From Bacteroidales bacterium (lineage in GTDB: Bacteria > Bacteroidota > Bacteroidia > Bacteroidales > UBA3824): 64,000 nt of DNA. The notes beneath the pieces are model-generated. The model saw only the letters and a list, made by a program, of their open reading frames with translations, ran no database searches and was not told the DNA's origin. Made by a program: the position numbers and the translations under genes. Position 1 is the first letter of the stretch. Each line of letters starts with the position of its first letter. This document shows, piece after piece, positions 53,910 to 62,603 of the stretch. The stretch is from the NCBI GenBank assembly GCA_017544805.1, contig JAFYDK010000013.1:1-64000 (forward strand). Reading direction: 5' to 3'.

Positions 53910-54841
53910 ATTTTAGAATAAGTATCCAAATGCCTTGCTTTTTTTTCGGGGAAAACATCTTCTACGTTGATAAGTATTCCTGTTTCTTCAACGCCGCCAA
54001 AATACGGATTTACTGCTGTTCCGAAAACTTTCATCGTAGAAGAAAGGTTCATGTAAGCGTTTACCAACGGCGGAATGTTCTCTCCTAAAGAACGAACTAA
54101 CTGATTGAGTATCTTGAAGTCCTGTTTGAAATTTTCTCCCGAAAAAGTCTTTTTGATAATTTCAAAATCTATGTTCCTTTTTATAGGATTTTCGGTGTAA
54201 ACAAGTCCTTCCTTGTCCTTAAAATATAAATCCAAAAAGCCTAAAATATAATCTCTTGCCTCTTGATTGAAAGAAGGATACATTGTAACTTTTCCGAAAA
54301 AATATTTTATATGGTCTTCCCTTTCTCGGTAAATAGCACCAAGACCGTCCCAAAGATTGTCCAATGCAAAAATGGCAAGCCTTGAGTTTTGTTTGCTCTG
54401 AAACTTCGGCTGAATGAAACTCCTGCCAAGTTCTATGGTTTTGGGCATATACTCTTTAATAAACTTGTCTGAAAACTTAAAAATTTCAGCTGTCGAGAGT
54501 TCTGGCTGTCCGTTTGGACGGAACTCAACGTTGCAACTCAAATCTTTGAAACGGTAGCCTCCGAGTATTTCTTGGTTTTCCTCGTTCCAAACAATCAACT
54601 GCTGATACGGAAACTCACAAGTATCAGCCTCGTCAATGTCAGTTTTTTTGCCGACTCCGCCGCCTGAATCCCTAAATGAAATTTCTCTCAATCTGCCTAC
54701 TTCCTGCATAAGGTACGGCGAATTATGTGAGTCGAAAACATAAACTTTGTTGCCTCCGTAATTTGTGGGGCGTAAAAATTTATCTTCCGTAAGTTCCTTT
54801 TTTAGAAAGTTTTTTTCTATCGGTGCAATTATATCTTCCAT
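53906..54841 (-). CDS. glsB: Glycine N-acyltransferase of glycine-lipid synthesis (GNAT type)
   Basis: 311 residues. Central segments EILGGYRFKDLSCNVEF, ELGRSFIQPKFQSKQNS and ALDNLWDGLGAIYRERED fit the OlsB/haemolysin-like acyl-ACP N-acyltransferase family to which Bacteroides GlsB belongs. GlsB adds a 3-hydroxy fatty acid to the amino group of glycine, giving commendamide. The O-acyltransferase glsA lies directly upstream and the LptF/G gene overlaps by four bases (ATGA), so lipid synthesis and LPS export are cotranscribed. Confidence 0.85.
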   Translation of the reverse strand: MEDIIAPIEKNFLKKELTEDKFLRPTNYGGNKVYVFDSHNSPYLMQEVGRLREISFRDSGGGVGKKTDIDEADTCEFPYQQLIVWNEENQEILGGYRFKDLSCNVEFRPNGQPELSTAEIFKFSDKFIKEYMPKTIELGRSFIQPKFQSKQNSRLAIFALDNLWDGLGAIYREREDHIKYFFGKVTMYPSFNQEARDYILGFLDLYFKDKEGLVYTENPIKRNIDFEIIKKTFSGENFKQDFKILNQLVRSLGENIPPLVNAYMNLSSTMKVFGTAVNPYFGGVEETGILINVEDVFPEKKARHLDTYSKI

Positions 54842-54851
54842 CTCTCTTGTT

Positions 54852-55682
54852 TTATCTTTTTATGCTTGGGGCCAAAGCGTAAGTTCTTTCTCTAACAAGA
54901 TTTACTCTATCTTGCGGAGTTTTCTCTTTTGCTAATTCCTCAGCCCTAACGGGTGTGCCAAAGTACAAATTTATCGGTTTGTCGTGATATTTAAATACTT
55001 CTGAGGGCAACAAAATCAATTCGTAATTGAATTTTATGCCGATTTTCTTTCTGATTAATGCAGTATTATAAAAAAAACTGCTGTTTAACGCATCAACAAA
55101 AACTGGTACTATGGGCAAAGAGTATTTTACGGATTTTTCAATAAAATTCTTTTTCCATTGTAAATCCTGAATCTTCCCGTCAATCTTCCTTGAAACCAAA
55201 CCCGCAGGAAAAATACAGATATTCTCTTTTGAAGAATATAAGTTTTCAATGTTTTCAAAAATCTCCGGCGTATTGTGTCCGTAAACATTAACACCGCAAA
55301 AAACCTCTTTTAAGTTTTCGATGTTCAACAAAAGCTCGTTTACTATGCCTTTGGTCTTGCCGAAATGCTTGCTCACGGCACTTATTACCGCCAAACCGTC
55401 AATGCCGCCCAGGGGATGATTGGCTACAAAAACCATTTTGCCTTGGTTTTTTATGTTTTCCAAACCGTGACAGAGAATTTCTACATTGAAATCTTTGAAT
55501 ACTGCATCTATAAAATCAACGCCGTGAAAGCCTCCGTACAAATTCAAAAGGCGGTTGATTTTGTTTTGACAAATAATTTTTTCCAATGCGGAAACCGCAA
55601 AATGCGGCAACCTATTATAAAGTTTCGGATTCTTGTTCTTTATAATAGTTTCAATGTCAATGATTTTTCTATATTTTTCCAA
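54852..55682 (-). CDS. glsA: PlsC-type O-acyltransferase of glycine-lipid synthesis
   Basis: 276 residues. The acyltransferase motif is NHPLGGIDGLA (in VFVANHPLGGIDGLAVI), the Bacteroidota GlsA variant of the PlsC NHxxxxD motif; INVxxFPAG-type text appears as ICIFPAGLVSRK, and VPVFVDALNS follows. GlsA esterifies the hydroxyl of the N-acylglycine made by GlsB to yield diacyl glycine lipids of the outer membrane. It begins the transcript glsA-glsB-lptF/G-ribBA. Confidence 0.85.
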   Translation of the reverse strand: MEKYRKIIDIETIIKNKNPKLYNRLPHFAVSALEKIICQNKINRLLNLYGGFHGVDFIDAVFKDFNVEILCHGLENIKNQGKMVFVANHPLGGIDGLAVISAVSKHFGKTKGIVNELLLNIENLKEVFCGVNVYGHNTPEIFENIENLYSSKENICIFPAGLVSRKIDGKIQDLQWKKNFIEKSVKYSLPIVPVFVDALNSSFFYNTALIRKKIGIKFNYELILLPSEVFKYHDKPINLYFGTPVRAEELAKEKTPQDRVNLVRERTYALAPSIKR

Positions 55683-55712
55683 TCTGCGTTCGGATTTCTA
55701 TTTTTTAGACTA

Positions 55713-55745
55713 CAAAGGTAAAAATTTTTTTTTGAATGTATCAAA
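55713..55745 (-). promoter_or_regulatory. Bacteroidota-type promoter for the glsA-glsB-lptF/G-ribBA operon
   Basis: On the minus strand, TTTG (55742-55745) and TACCTTTG (55713-55720) are separated by 21 bases, and the start codon of glsA is 31 bases after the -7 box. Confidence 0.7.
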
Positions 55746-55762
55746 CAATTTTTCTTAACAAG

Positions 55763-55783
55763 ATAAAAAAATGGATTCTCCAT
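55763..55783 (-). terminator. Second, smaller terminator hairpin after leuB
   Basis: ATGGA (55771-55775) pairs with TCCAT (55779-55783) around a 3-base loop; on the minus strand a T run (55765-55770) follows. It backs up the larger hairpin at 55787-55828. Confidence 0.55.
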
Positions 55784-55786
55784 GAT

Positions 55787-55828
55787 AAAAAAACGGACTG
55801 CCGCTTTGAAAAAAAACGTCAGCCCGCA
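55787..55828 (-). terminator. Rho-independent terminator after leuB
   Basis: CGGACTGCCG (55794-55803) pairs with CGTCAGCCCG (55817-55826) with one wobble and one mismatch; the minus strand continues into seven T residues. It lies 33 bases after the leuB stop codon. Confidence 0.75.
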
Positions 55829-55860
55829 TAAAAAAACAAAGTAATGTTATGGGAAAGTTT

Positions 55861-56928
55861 TTATTTCGTGTTAAGAATAGCCTTTTCGATATAATCGCCG
55901 ACTTCTTTCGTGCCGTATGCTTTACCTTCAGCGATGTCTTCTGTGCGGATACCGTCAAGGAGAGCTTTGTTTACGGCATCAGTAACGATTTGAGCCTCTT
56001 CTTTCAAACCGAATCCTGTTTCCAAAAGCATAGCAGCCGAAAGAATTGCAGCCATCGGGTTAGCGATGTTTTTGCCTGCCGCTTGAGGATATGAGCCGTG
56101 AATAGGTTCAAAGAGTGATGTGTAAACACCGATTGACGCACTCGGCATCAAGCCCATACTTCCGGTGATAACAGAAGCCTCGTCCGTTAAAATGTCGCCG
56201 AAAGTGTTTTCTGTTACCATAACGTCGAAATCTTTCGGTGTCGTAACAATTCTCATTGAGGCATTATCTACAAACATATATGAAGTTTCTACTTCGGGAT
56301 AATCTTTACTGATTCTCTGAGCTGTTTCCCTCCATAGTCTTGAAGATGCCAAAACGTTTGCCTTATCAACAACTAAAAGTTTTTTTCTGCGTTTCAAAGA
56401 AAGTTCGTAAGCGCATTTCAAAATTCTTTCAATCTCATAAACCGAATAAAGGTTTGTATCGAAAGCTGATTTGCCGTCTTCCGTGCGGCCTTTCATGCCG
56501 AAATACATTCCGCCGGTAAGTTCCCTTACTACAACGAAATCTGCACCGTCAACGATTTCTTTTTTTATCGGTGATTTGTGGATAAGGGCAGGAAAAGTAT
56601 AAATAGGACGGATATTAGCAAAAAGTTCAAGGCGTTTTCTGATAGCTAAAAGTCCTTGTTCGGGACGAACTTTTGCGTTCGGGTCGTTATCGTATTTAGG
56701 AGAACCGAATGCACCGAAAAGTACTGCATCAGATTTTTTACAAATATCAACCGTTTCATCGGGCATCGGATTGCCGCAGGCGTCAATCGCTGCTGCTCCG
56801 CCCAATACCGGAACGTATGTGAATTTATGACCTCTGATTTTTTCTATTGCCTGAAGTGCTTTTTGCGCTTCAGCAATTACCTCGGGACCTATGCCGTCGC
56901 CAGGTAACACTGCTATTTGTTTGTTCAT
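55861..56928 (-). CDS. leuB: 3-isopropylmalate dehydrogenase
   Basis: 355 residues. The isocitrate/isopropylmalate dehydrogenase start [20 protein letters not shown], the substrate-binding [28 protein letters not shown] and [17 protein letters not shown], and the C-terminal [20 protein letters not shown] are intact. It oxidises and decarboxylates 3-isopropylmalate with NAD in leucine synthesis. Its promoter is the left copy of a 43-bp direct repeat whose other copy drives the module-3 lipoprotein. No other leu gene is in the window. Confidence 0.96.
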   Translation of the reverse strand: MNKQIAVLPGDGIGPEVIAEAQKALQAIEKIRGHKFTYVPVLGGAAAIDACGNPMPDETVDICKKSDAVLFGAFGSPKYDNDPNAKVRPEQGLLAIRKRLELFANIRPIYTFPALIHKSPIKKEIVDGADFVVVRELTGGMYFGMKGRTEDGKSAFDTNLYSVYEIERILKCAYELSLKRRKKLLVVDKANVLASSRLWRETAQRISKDYPEVETSYMFVDNASMRIVTTPKDFDVMVTENTFGDILTDEASVITGSMGLMPSASIGVYTSLFEPIHGSYPQAAGKNIANPMAAILSAAMLLETGFGLKEEAQIVTDAVNKALLDGIRTEDIAEGKAYGTKEVGDYIEKAILNTK

Positions 56929-56952
56929 TTTCGTATTAGAATTTGAAATATT

Positions 56953-56995
56953 ATTTTGCGCAAATTTAATTATAAAAATCTATTTTTCAAAGTTT
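56953..56995. repeat. 43-bp direct repeat, left copy (contains the leuB promoter)
   Basis: Perfectly identical to 59014-59056 over 43 bases, while flanking bases differ. The two copies bracket module 3 (2.0 kb between them). Confidence 0.95.
56961..56991 (-). promoter_or_regulatory. leuB promoter
   Basis: On the minus strand, TTTG (56988-56991), a 19-base spacer and TAAATTTG (56961-56968) match the Bacteroidota consensus exactly, 32 bases before the leuB start codon. Confidence 0.8.
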
Positions 56996-56997
56996 TT

Positions 56998-57750
56998 TTA
57001 TTCGCAAATTATTCTGGGTGGTTTTATTTCCGGACAAGGTGATTGTTCTCCGCATTGGTATTGAGAAAACCAATCAGCCAAAAAGTCTTGCGCCCATGGT
57101 CCGTATTCTGAGTCAAAAGTTAAAAATTCCTCGACTTTATCAGTTTTTGATGTTATTTTGTACATTTTATTAATGGCGTGATATATTATATATATATTCC
57201 CGTCGTAACCGTAAAACATATCGTTATATACAAAATATAATGATTTACTATTATAATTAGAATATAGTATATTAATATTTTCGTAATCGGGAGTACCGTT
57301 AATAATATTAACAGACATGACTTCTATTAAATTTCTGAGATCTTTTGTTTCTGTTTTACAGAAGTAGTATATTTTACTATTATCACGGGAAATTATGGAA
57401 TTAAGGATGTATGTATATGCAACCTCTTGGCGTGCATGAAGTATTAGTTCACTTTTCCTTACAAAATTACCTGTTTGCCTGTCAAAATCGCCGTAGCAAA
57501 CAATACTGTCGTATAGAAAATTAGCAGTATAATGTTTACAATCGCTTGATAAATGTATTTTTATATCGTGATTATTGGGATTGTTAATTTTTCTGTCAAT
57601 ATTAATAATCTCCTTAAACTCAACGCCTGAATTTGTTATCAGATATTTGTATATAATATCACTATCGTAAAATATCAGCCAAATATCGTTGCAATTGGAA
57701 TGATGCACTAAAATCCGATCAAATAAGAAAAAATTCTTTTCATTATTCAA
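56998..57750 (-). CDS. Second part of frameshifted beta-propeller-like protein B3
   Basis: 250 residues open from an internal ATG at 57750, but the gene really begins at 58163. Adding one A to the A10 tract at 57780-57789 (minus strand) joins the two frames into one 388-residue protein; KKK then reads on as IVEKVHSLNEL into NNEKNFF. The joined product aligns along its length with B2 (DIWLIFYDSDIIYKYLITNS against DKLWFITQENNKQFFTSYLI). It ends in a Cys/Pro-rich tail (QYQCGEQSPCPEIKPP) like that of B1. Whether this half is translated is unknown. Confidence 0.75.
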   Translation of the reverse strand: MNNEKNFFLFDRILVHHSNCNDIWLIFYDSDIIYKYLITNSGVEFKEIINIDRKINNPNNHDIKIHLSSDCKHYTANFLYDSIVCYGDFDRQTGNFVRKSELILHARQEVAYTYILNSIISRDNSKIYYFCKTETKDLRNLIEVMSVNIINGTPDYENINILYSNYNSKSLYFVYNDMFYGYDGNIYIIYHAINKMYKITSKTDKVEEFLTFDSEYGPWAQDFLADWFSQYQCGEQSPCPEIKPPRIICE

Positions 57751-57776
57751 TTCGTTTAATGAATGAACTTTTTCAA

Positions 57777-58163
57777 CTATTTTTTTTTTATTATATCAAT
57801 TAGTACATATTGTTTACCTCTAAATAAATAAACCATTTTATTATCTATAGGTGAAGGTACGAAAAATGTATTGTTGTGATCTTTAAATATATTATTTAGA
57901 TCTTCTATTTGTTCATTATTTCCGTCGTATAATATATCAAATTTTTCTATCAATTGAATTTTTCCGTCGGAATCAGTGTATAAGTGAGAACAGAATATGT
58001 CATCTTTTGCTTCGGGTTTTACAGGTTTTTTATTAAAATCAATAATATAATTACCTATACTCCAAATCGAAACGTGTTTGGATTGTGCAAATGTATATTG
58101 AAAAAAAATATTGAGGATTATAAAAATCCCCAATATTTTAAATATTAATCTTCTTCTTCCCAT
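57777..58163 (-). CDS. First part of frameshifted beta-propeller-like protein B3
   Basis: 128 residues with a signal peptide (ending QYTFAQ) and the family start SIWSIGNYIIDFNK, followed by DGKIQLIEKFDILYDGN and FFVPSPIDNKMVYLFRGKQY, which match B2 (DKDGNIIFQSENN; FVALDPINHNRYYIFYSD). The frame ends at TAG directly after an A10 tract, too early for a complete propeller. The start codon overlaps the end of the A3 lipoprotein gene by 19 bases. As it stands the product would be a short secreted fragment. Confidence 0.8.
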   Translation of the reverse strand: MGRRRLIFKILGIFIILNIFFQYTFAQSKHVSIWSIGNYIIDFNKKPVKPEAKDDIFCSHLYTDSDGKIQLIEKFDILYDGNNEQIEDLNNIFKDHNNTFFVPSPIDNKMVYLFRGKQYVLIDIIKKK

Positions 58164-58987
58164 TGTTCTAAAGTTAAGGTTCTCATTAAACGTATTCTAC
58201 AAAGTTCATTGGGATTATTTGATATATATAATGTCATTTTCCAATCCCTATTATCAATGCCAGGTAACATTACGGACATACCATATTTTTCTGTATTTTC
58301 ATGTTTATACACGTCTGCGTCAATCCACATTCTTTTAGTCAGAGTTTCTTCTCCTTCCATTTTTTGACAATAATTATAAAAATCTAAGTCCTTTTTGAAC
58401 ATATTGAATTGTAATTCATAATCTGCATCTGCGGGATCTGTATACATTGAATACAAATCATTAAAATCTTTTTCTGTAGGCAATCTAAATCCTTTTGCTT
58501 TCATATTATCGGGCAATCTGTAATGTCTTATATTAGTTTTAGATTTAGCAATTGGAAAATCCTCCGGCTTCATTTTATTTAAATCAACATCCCATTTGTA
58601 GAAATAGCCGTATTTCGTACCTTCCGGATCAAGTCCGCATATCGTATATCCATTTATGCAATTACTATGTAAATATTCAACAAACCATTCTTGAATAATT
58701 TTCGTATCAGCACTCATTAATTTTAGGGTTTTATATGTACATCCTCCTTTTCCATTACGGTCATAAAAAAAAACAGAACTTTCTTCGGCATAATGCATTT
58801 TTTTAGATACACATTTCCTTGTTGTGTCAAAGTTTAAGTATCTGACAATACTATCACAAGATGTTGTGGATTCGATACTATTATTAAATAAATTTGTTTC
58901 TGTGTCAATTTCTCTTTGACACGCAGTACCATACAGCATCGCAGATATAAATATTGCGAATGCTAAAAAAATACAAGTTTTTTTCAT
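58145..58987 (-). CDS. FISUMP-like lipoprotein A3
   Basis: 280 residues. The lipoprotein signal ends LYGTA-C (lipid Cys-23). The mature part has the fib_succ_major (FISUMP) pattern: GYFYKWDVDLNKMKPEDFP, then KGFRLPTEKDFNDLYSMYT, and a C-terminal CRIRLMRTL, which in paralogues reads SVRYVF. FISUMP domains occur in many exported proteins of Bacteroidota and Fibrobacter; their role is not settled. It is the first gene of module 3, driven by a promoter identical to that of leuB, and overlaps B3 by 19 bases. Confidence 0.85.
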   Translation of the reverse strand: MKKTCIFLAFAIFISAMLYGTACQREIDTETNLFNNSIESTTSCDSIVRYLNFDTTRKCVSKKMHYAEESSVFFYDRNGKGGCTYKTLKLMSADTKIIQEWFVEYLHSNCINGYTICGLDPEGTKYGYFYKWDVDLNKMKPEDFPIAKSKTNIRHYRLPDNMKAKGFRLPTEKDFNDLYSMYTDPADADYELQFNMFKKDLDFYNYCQKMEGEETLTKRMWIDADVYKHENTEKYGMSVMLPGIDNRDWKMTLYISNNPNELCRIRLMRTLTLEQWEEED

Positions 58988-59013
58988 TATATTTGGGTAT
59001 TAAATTAATAATA

Positions 59014-59056
59014 ATTTTGCGCAAATTTAATTATAAAAATCTATTTTTCAAAGTTT
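59014..59056. repeat. 43-bp direct repeat, right copy (promoter of A3)
   Basis: Identical to 56953-56995. It lies between the B2 stop codon (14 bases away) and the A3 start codon. Confidence 0.95.
59022..59052 (-). promoter_or_regulatory. Promoter of the A3-B3 module
   Basis: TTTG (59049-59052), a 19-base spacer and TAAATTTG (59022-59029) on the minus strand; the same bases as the leuB promoter, 34 bases before the A3 start codon. Confidence 0.78.
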
Positions 59057-59069
59057 AAATTAGAAAAAG

Positions 59070-60443
59070 TTAATCCTTTTCGTACAACTTTGGCTGACGG
59101 ATTGTGTTGCGGATTGTAATCTCTTTTTCTAAACTTTTGGTTTCTTCGTCTGAAAAAACGATATCAAGTTTTACCTTATAAGTTCCGTCTTTTTGATATG
59201 TATGCTTAGGATTTTTATCATTAGAAAATGTCCCGTCTCCGAAATCCCACTTTAAACTCTTATAGTTGTATCCTCGGTAGTAAAAATTAGTTCCTATACA
59301 CCCTTCTGTTTGGTATAGAAAATTAGGAGACATGCGCAGAAAACGCGGAAATATTGATATTCCATTAAACTTTTTGGGAACTTCCAGCGCATTAAAATGA
59401 AAAATAGGATTCTCTGAATCACAATTTTCTATTTTAGAAATATATCTGTTATCCTCTCCGCAAAGTAAATAAATATTACCGTTTGAAGATAACTTCATAT
59501 CTGCAATAGCAATATCATTCCAATTTGCAGGTATTTCCTTTTCATATATTTTTTTGCACAAAATTTTCCCTTCTAATAGTTCAGAAGCATTATAACGAAA
59601 AACAGATATTTTGTTTATCCCGTTTTCTTTCGTTTTGAGGGCTGTAAACAAATATTTTCCTGAAGGAGAAAACTCAAAAACATTACACTTTACATCAATA
59701 GGTAATTCAATATAATCGCTTAAAATGCCGGAGATATTATCAAACCCGTAACTTACAATTTTACGATTTTGGAGTATAAAAATTCTATCAAATTCCGGTG
59801 ATATGCGCAAAAACGTTGTCGGAGTAAAAATATGATTTTCATTATAGGGTGATTCAACCTCTCTTATGATTTCACCGTCAGAAATTAAATAACTTGTAAA
59901 GAATTGTTTATTATTTTCTTGTGTAATGAACCACAATTTATCAAACTCATTATTCGGCATAATGCAAAGAAAGTAGTGAGAATTTATACCATTCTTTTGG
60001 GTAATATTTTTGATTTTTTTCTCCTCAACGGAAATAATACCGTCTTTATATGTTACTATATTGTAACTTAAAATAAGACTATTTCCATGAACGGTACTAC
60101 TATTAAGGTCGGAATAAAAAATATAATAGCGGTTGTGATTTATAGGATCTAATGCAACAAATGAATTTGCCCTAAAATAATTATTTTCAGACTGAAAAAT
60201 AATATTTCCGTCTTTATCATAAATTAATCCCGCCAATCCGTAAAAAATAATATTTCCGTCTTTGTCAGAAACTGAATATCTCCCAAAATTCCCAATAACA
60301 GACGGTATATTAATTTGATGAAATTTTTCATTCTCCGAATCAAATATTAAATTGTTGTTCCCTATCGTCCAATTATTAAATTCCTTTTGGGCATAAGAAC
60401 AAATAGATAACAACAATAAGACTATAGAAAACAACAATTTCAT
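59070..60443 (-). CDS. Secreted beta-propeller plus PKD-domain protein B2
   Basis: 457 residues with a signal peptide (ending SICSYAQ). The N-terminal NNWTIGNNNLIFDSENEKF and SVSDKDGNIIFYGLAGLIYD belong to the propeller-like region found at the start of many Bacteroidota PKD proteins; later blades are FEFSPSGKYLFTAL and ADMKLSSNGNIYLLCGED. The C-terminus adds a PKD domain (SLKWDFGDGTFSNDKNPKHT; GTYKVKLDIVF) absent from B1 and B3. It is the only complete long B protein, eight bases after A2. No type IX secretion tail is visible. Confidence 0.88.
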   Translation of the reverse strand: MKLLFSIVLLLLSICSYAQKEFNNWTIGNNNLIFDSENEKFHQINIPSVIGNFGRYSVSDKDGNIIFYGLAGLIYDKDGNIIFQSENNYFRANSFVALDPINHNRYYIFYSDLNSSTVHGNSLILSYNIVTYKDGIISVEEKKIKNITQKNGINSHYFLCIMPNNEFDKLWFITQENNKQFFTSYLISDGEIIREVESPYNENHIFTPTTFLRISPEFDRIFILQNRKIVSYGFDNISGILSDYIELPIDVKCNVFEFSPSGKYLFTALKTKENGINKISVFRYNASELLEGKILCKKIYEKEIPANWNDIAIADMKLSSNGNIYLLCGEDNRYISKIENCDSENPIFHFNALEVPKKFNGISIFPRFLRMSPNFLYQTEGCIGTNFYYRGYNYKSLKWDFGDGTFSNDKNPKHTYQKDGTYKVKLDIVFSDEETKSLEKEITIRNTIRQPKLYEKD

Positions 60444-60451
60444 ATTAAGTT

Positions 60452-61425
60452 CTATTTTACACGTATATATATAGGGTCAAAAACATAACGAACAGAAAAA
60501 CCATAACTTTTGGAATAACTGCCGAAATATGCTCTGTAATCATATATTTCTTCAGTATCAAACCATACATATCTCCGCTGGATTATGAAAGGAGAATTGC
60601 CGGTTTTGTTTGTCTTACCTGCAGTCCAAAAAGTTCCTCTATTATTTAAATCCGCATAAATACCGTTTATATAATAATCCGATGGTTTTTCTGAATATGC
60701 AGTATTTCTCCAACCACCCAATGTATGATATGTAGATTCATCATCACTGCAACCATCTTCAATACCTGCAATAAAGGCATCAAAATAAAATTCATCTGAG
60801 AATTCTCTATTGTACGTTAAATCATACGCTCTTTCATCAACATAATTAGGAAATTCACCCGTAATTTCAAGAATGTCTAAAAAATCTCGAAGTTCCGGTA
60901 ATCTTCCGGAAACAGAAAATTTTTTACCGGGATATACCTCCGTTATAGAATCTGATTTATACATAGGAACTCTCATTTTTATTTTGCTGCTAAGTTTATC
61001 GGCTGTTTCCCAATTATATAATCTGCCATAAACGGGTACGTTTTTTTCATCATCAGCAAACACCCAGCAACCGTCATTAGATTTTATACTCAAATTTTCC
61101 AACATTATATAGAAAAAACCTTTAGATGCTTTTCTATTAACTTTCATAACCAAATACTTAATAGATTTGTCATTAACATAATACGCCGTATCGGTTTCTA
61201 TGAAATCAGATAAATCAAAATCATACCCTTTAGACAGCTTCTTGTTCTGATTTTTACGAATGTAAAACTTCCATTCCATACGTTTTCCGTTAATTGTCAA
61301 AATGGAATCTGTTGATTGCTCAATAACCGATTGAGATATAGTTTCAGTCTCTTTTTCGCAAGAGTAAAGCGTGAAAGCGGCAACATAACTATTGCGGCTT
61401 TCAAAAGTATAAAATACTTTTTCAT
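60452..61425 (-). pseudogene. FISUMP-like lipoprotein A2, frameshifted in its signal peptide
   Basis: The start at 61425 (MKKYFILLKAAIVM) matches A1, but one A is missing from the GGCAAACAT stretch kept in A1 (here GGCAACAT near 61379-61386), so the frame ends after 42 residues. From about 61300 the FISUMP frame is open to 60452 (282 residues: RLYNWETADKLSSKIKMRVP, SGRLPELRDFLDIL, YGFSVRYVF). Restoring one base gives a 324-residue lipoprotein. Without it the protein would lack its signal unless a downstream start is used. Sequencing error is possible but not needed. Confidence 0.75.
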
Positions 61426-61510
61426 ATTATTAGTTATTTAATTAAAAATTCCGCTGTAAATATAATATGAAAAAAAATACAAAACAATAACCCTTTCGGG
61501 TAGTTTTTTT
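61265..61510. repeat. 246-bp direct repeat, copy at the 5' end of A2
   Basis: Aligned to 63375-63621 with four substitutions and one single-base indel (the A2 frameshift). It covers, on the minus strand, a small ACCC-GAAA-GGGT hairpin, the promoter region, start codon and about the first 53 codons. Sequence outside the block is clearly divergent. Confidence 0.92.
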
Positions 61511-61514
61511 TGTT

Positions 61515-62594
61515 TTAATCACAAACTTTAATTGATGGAGTCTTCATTTTGCAATATATCGCCATGTCATGAAATAATTGGTTCGGGCAATAACATTTCA
61601 TATTAGAATATTTGGAAGGAGGTATTTCTAATATTTTTTCCATATATACAATTTTATTATTTTCGGGATTTTTTATGCAATCAACTTTACCGTTATCTCT
61701 AATCAAATAAATATTACCATCTGCAGCTAATTTCATAGTTAAAAGATTATATTCGTAGTCATACGCAAACTCTTTTACAACTTCTGGGGAATTGTCTTTT
61801 TTAGAAACATCATATCTCAAAACCGTTGAACCGTTAAAAATAATCAAATATTTCCCCGATTCAGATACTGCAAAATCATAAACATTAGAACAAACAAGAC
61901 CACAGTTTATTAAATTAATATTCTCAAAATCAAAATTAAATTTAAAAACCTGTTTTTCTCTCAAATAATAATAATTTTCGTAACTATCTCTGCATAAGTG
62001 ATTATACTCTGTAAGCGAAATAGTTATTCCTGCATCACACACACCCCTTAAAATCATTTTGTCACCTTTTATTTCATAAATTTCTGCTTCACTGGTTTCA
62101 TAGAAAAATGATAAAACAAAAACTCTTTTGTTTTTATAATCAGGGATTGCCCAAATATTACTGATTCTCTTTTTTACAGAAATCTCACTTTTGCTCAAAA
62201 CGTAATTATCCTTATTAGATATATCAAAAATGATATGATATAATTTTGTGTCTTTTGATTCATAAAAACTATAAAAATAATGAAAAATATTCATATCTAA
62301 TATATCTTGCACCAAAATACCCGAACCGAAACGATATTTGTTATTCAAAAGGCAATTCATTTCCGCATCATATATTTTCCGCATTGAGCCGAACAAAATT
62401 AATTCTTCATTTCGATCACAAATACAAAAACCTCCTAAAGCAATATCAAAATTTTCAGGGAGTTGTAAAACTCCCTGAAAACCTATTTTATTAAACTTTA
62501 ATATATAATTTCTCGTAGGCCACCACTCAGCACCATATTGCGCATAGGATTTACTAAACACAAAAAGCAAGACGGCGAGTGAAAAAGTTTTCAT
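61515..62594 (-). CDS. Secreted beta-propeller-like protein B1
   Basis: 359 residues with a signal peptide (ending SKSYAQ). The start EWWPTRNYILKFNKIGFQG and CDRNEELILFGSMRKIYDAE correspond to the propeller start of B2; blade-like segments continue (DFAVSESGKYLIIFNGSTVL; LTMKLAADGNIYLIRDNG). It has no PKD domain and ends in a cysteine-containing tail (CYCPNQLFHDMAIYCKM). It starts nine bases after A1 and is intact. Confidence 0.85.
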   Translation of the reverse strand: MKTFSLAVLLFVFSKSYAQYGAEWWPTRNYILKFNKIGFQGVLQLPENFDIALGGFCICDRNEELILFGSMRKIYDAEMNCLLNNKYRFGSGILVQDILDMNIFHYFYSFYESKDTKLYHIIFDISNKDNYVLSKSEISVKKRISNIWAIPDYKNKRVFVLSFFYETSEAEIYEIKGDKMILRGVCDAGITISLTEYNHLCRDSYENYYYLREKQVFKFNFDFENINLINCGLVCSNVYDFAVSESGKYLIIFNGSTVLRYDVSKKDNSPEVVKEFAYDYEYNLLTMKLAADGNIYLIRDNGKVDCIKNPENNKIVYMEKILEIPPSKYSNMKCYCPNQLFHDMAIYCKMKTPSIKVCD

Positions 62595-62603
62595 AATAAA
62601 TAA

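Noticed and set aside
57777-57789. Programmed ribosomal frameshift at the A10 tract of B3
   Set aside because: The tract could slip, but no downstream pseudoknot or stem is evident and paralogues B1 and B2 are not frameshifted there; a tract-length change or error is simpler.
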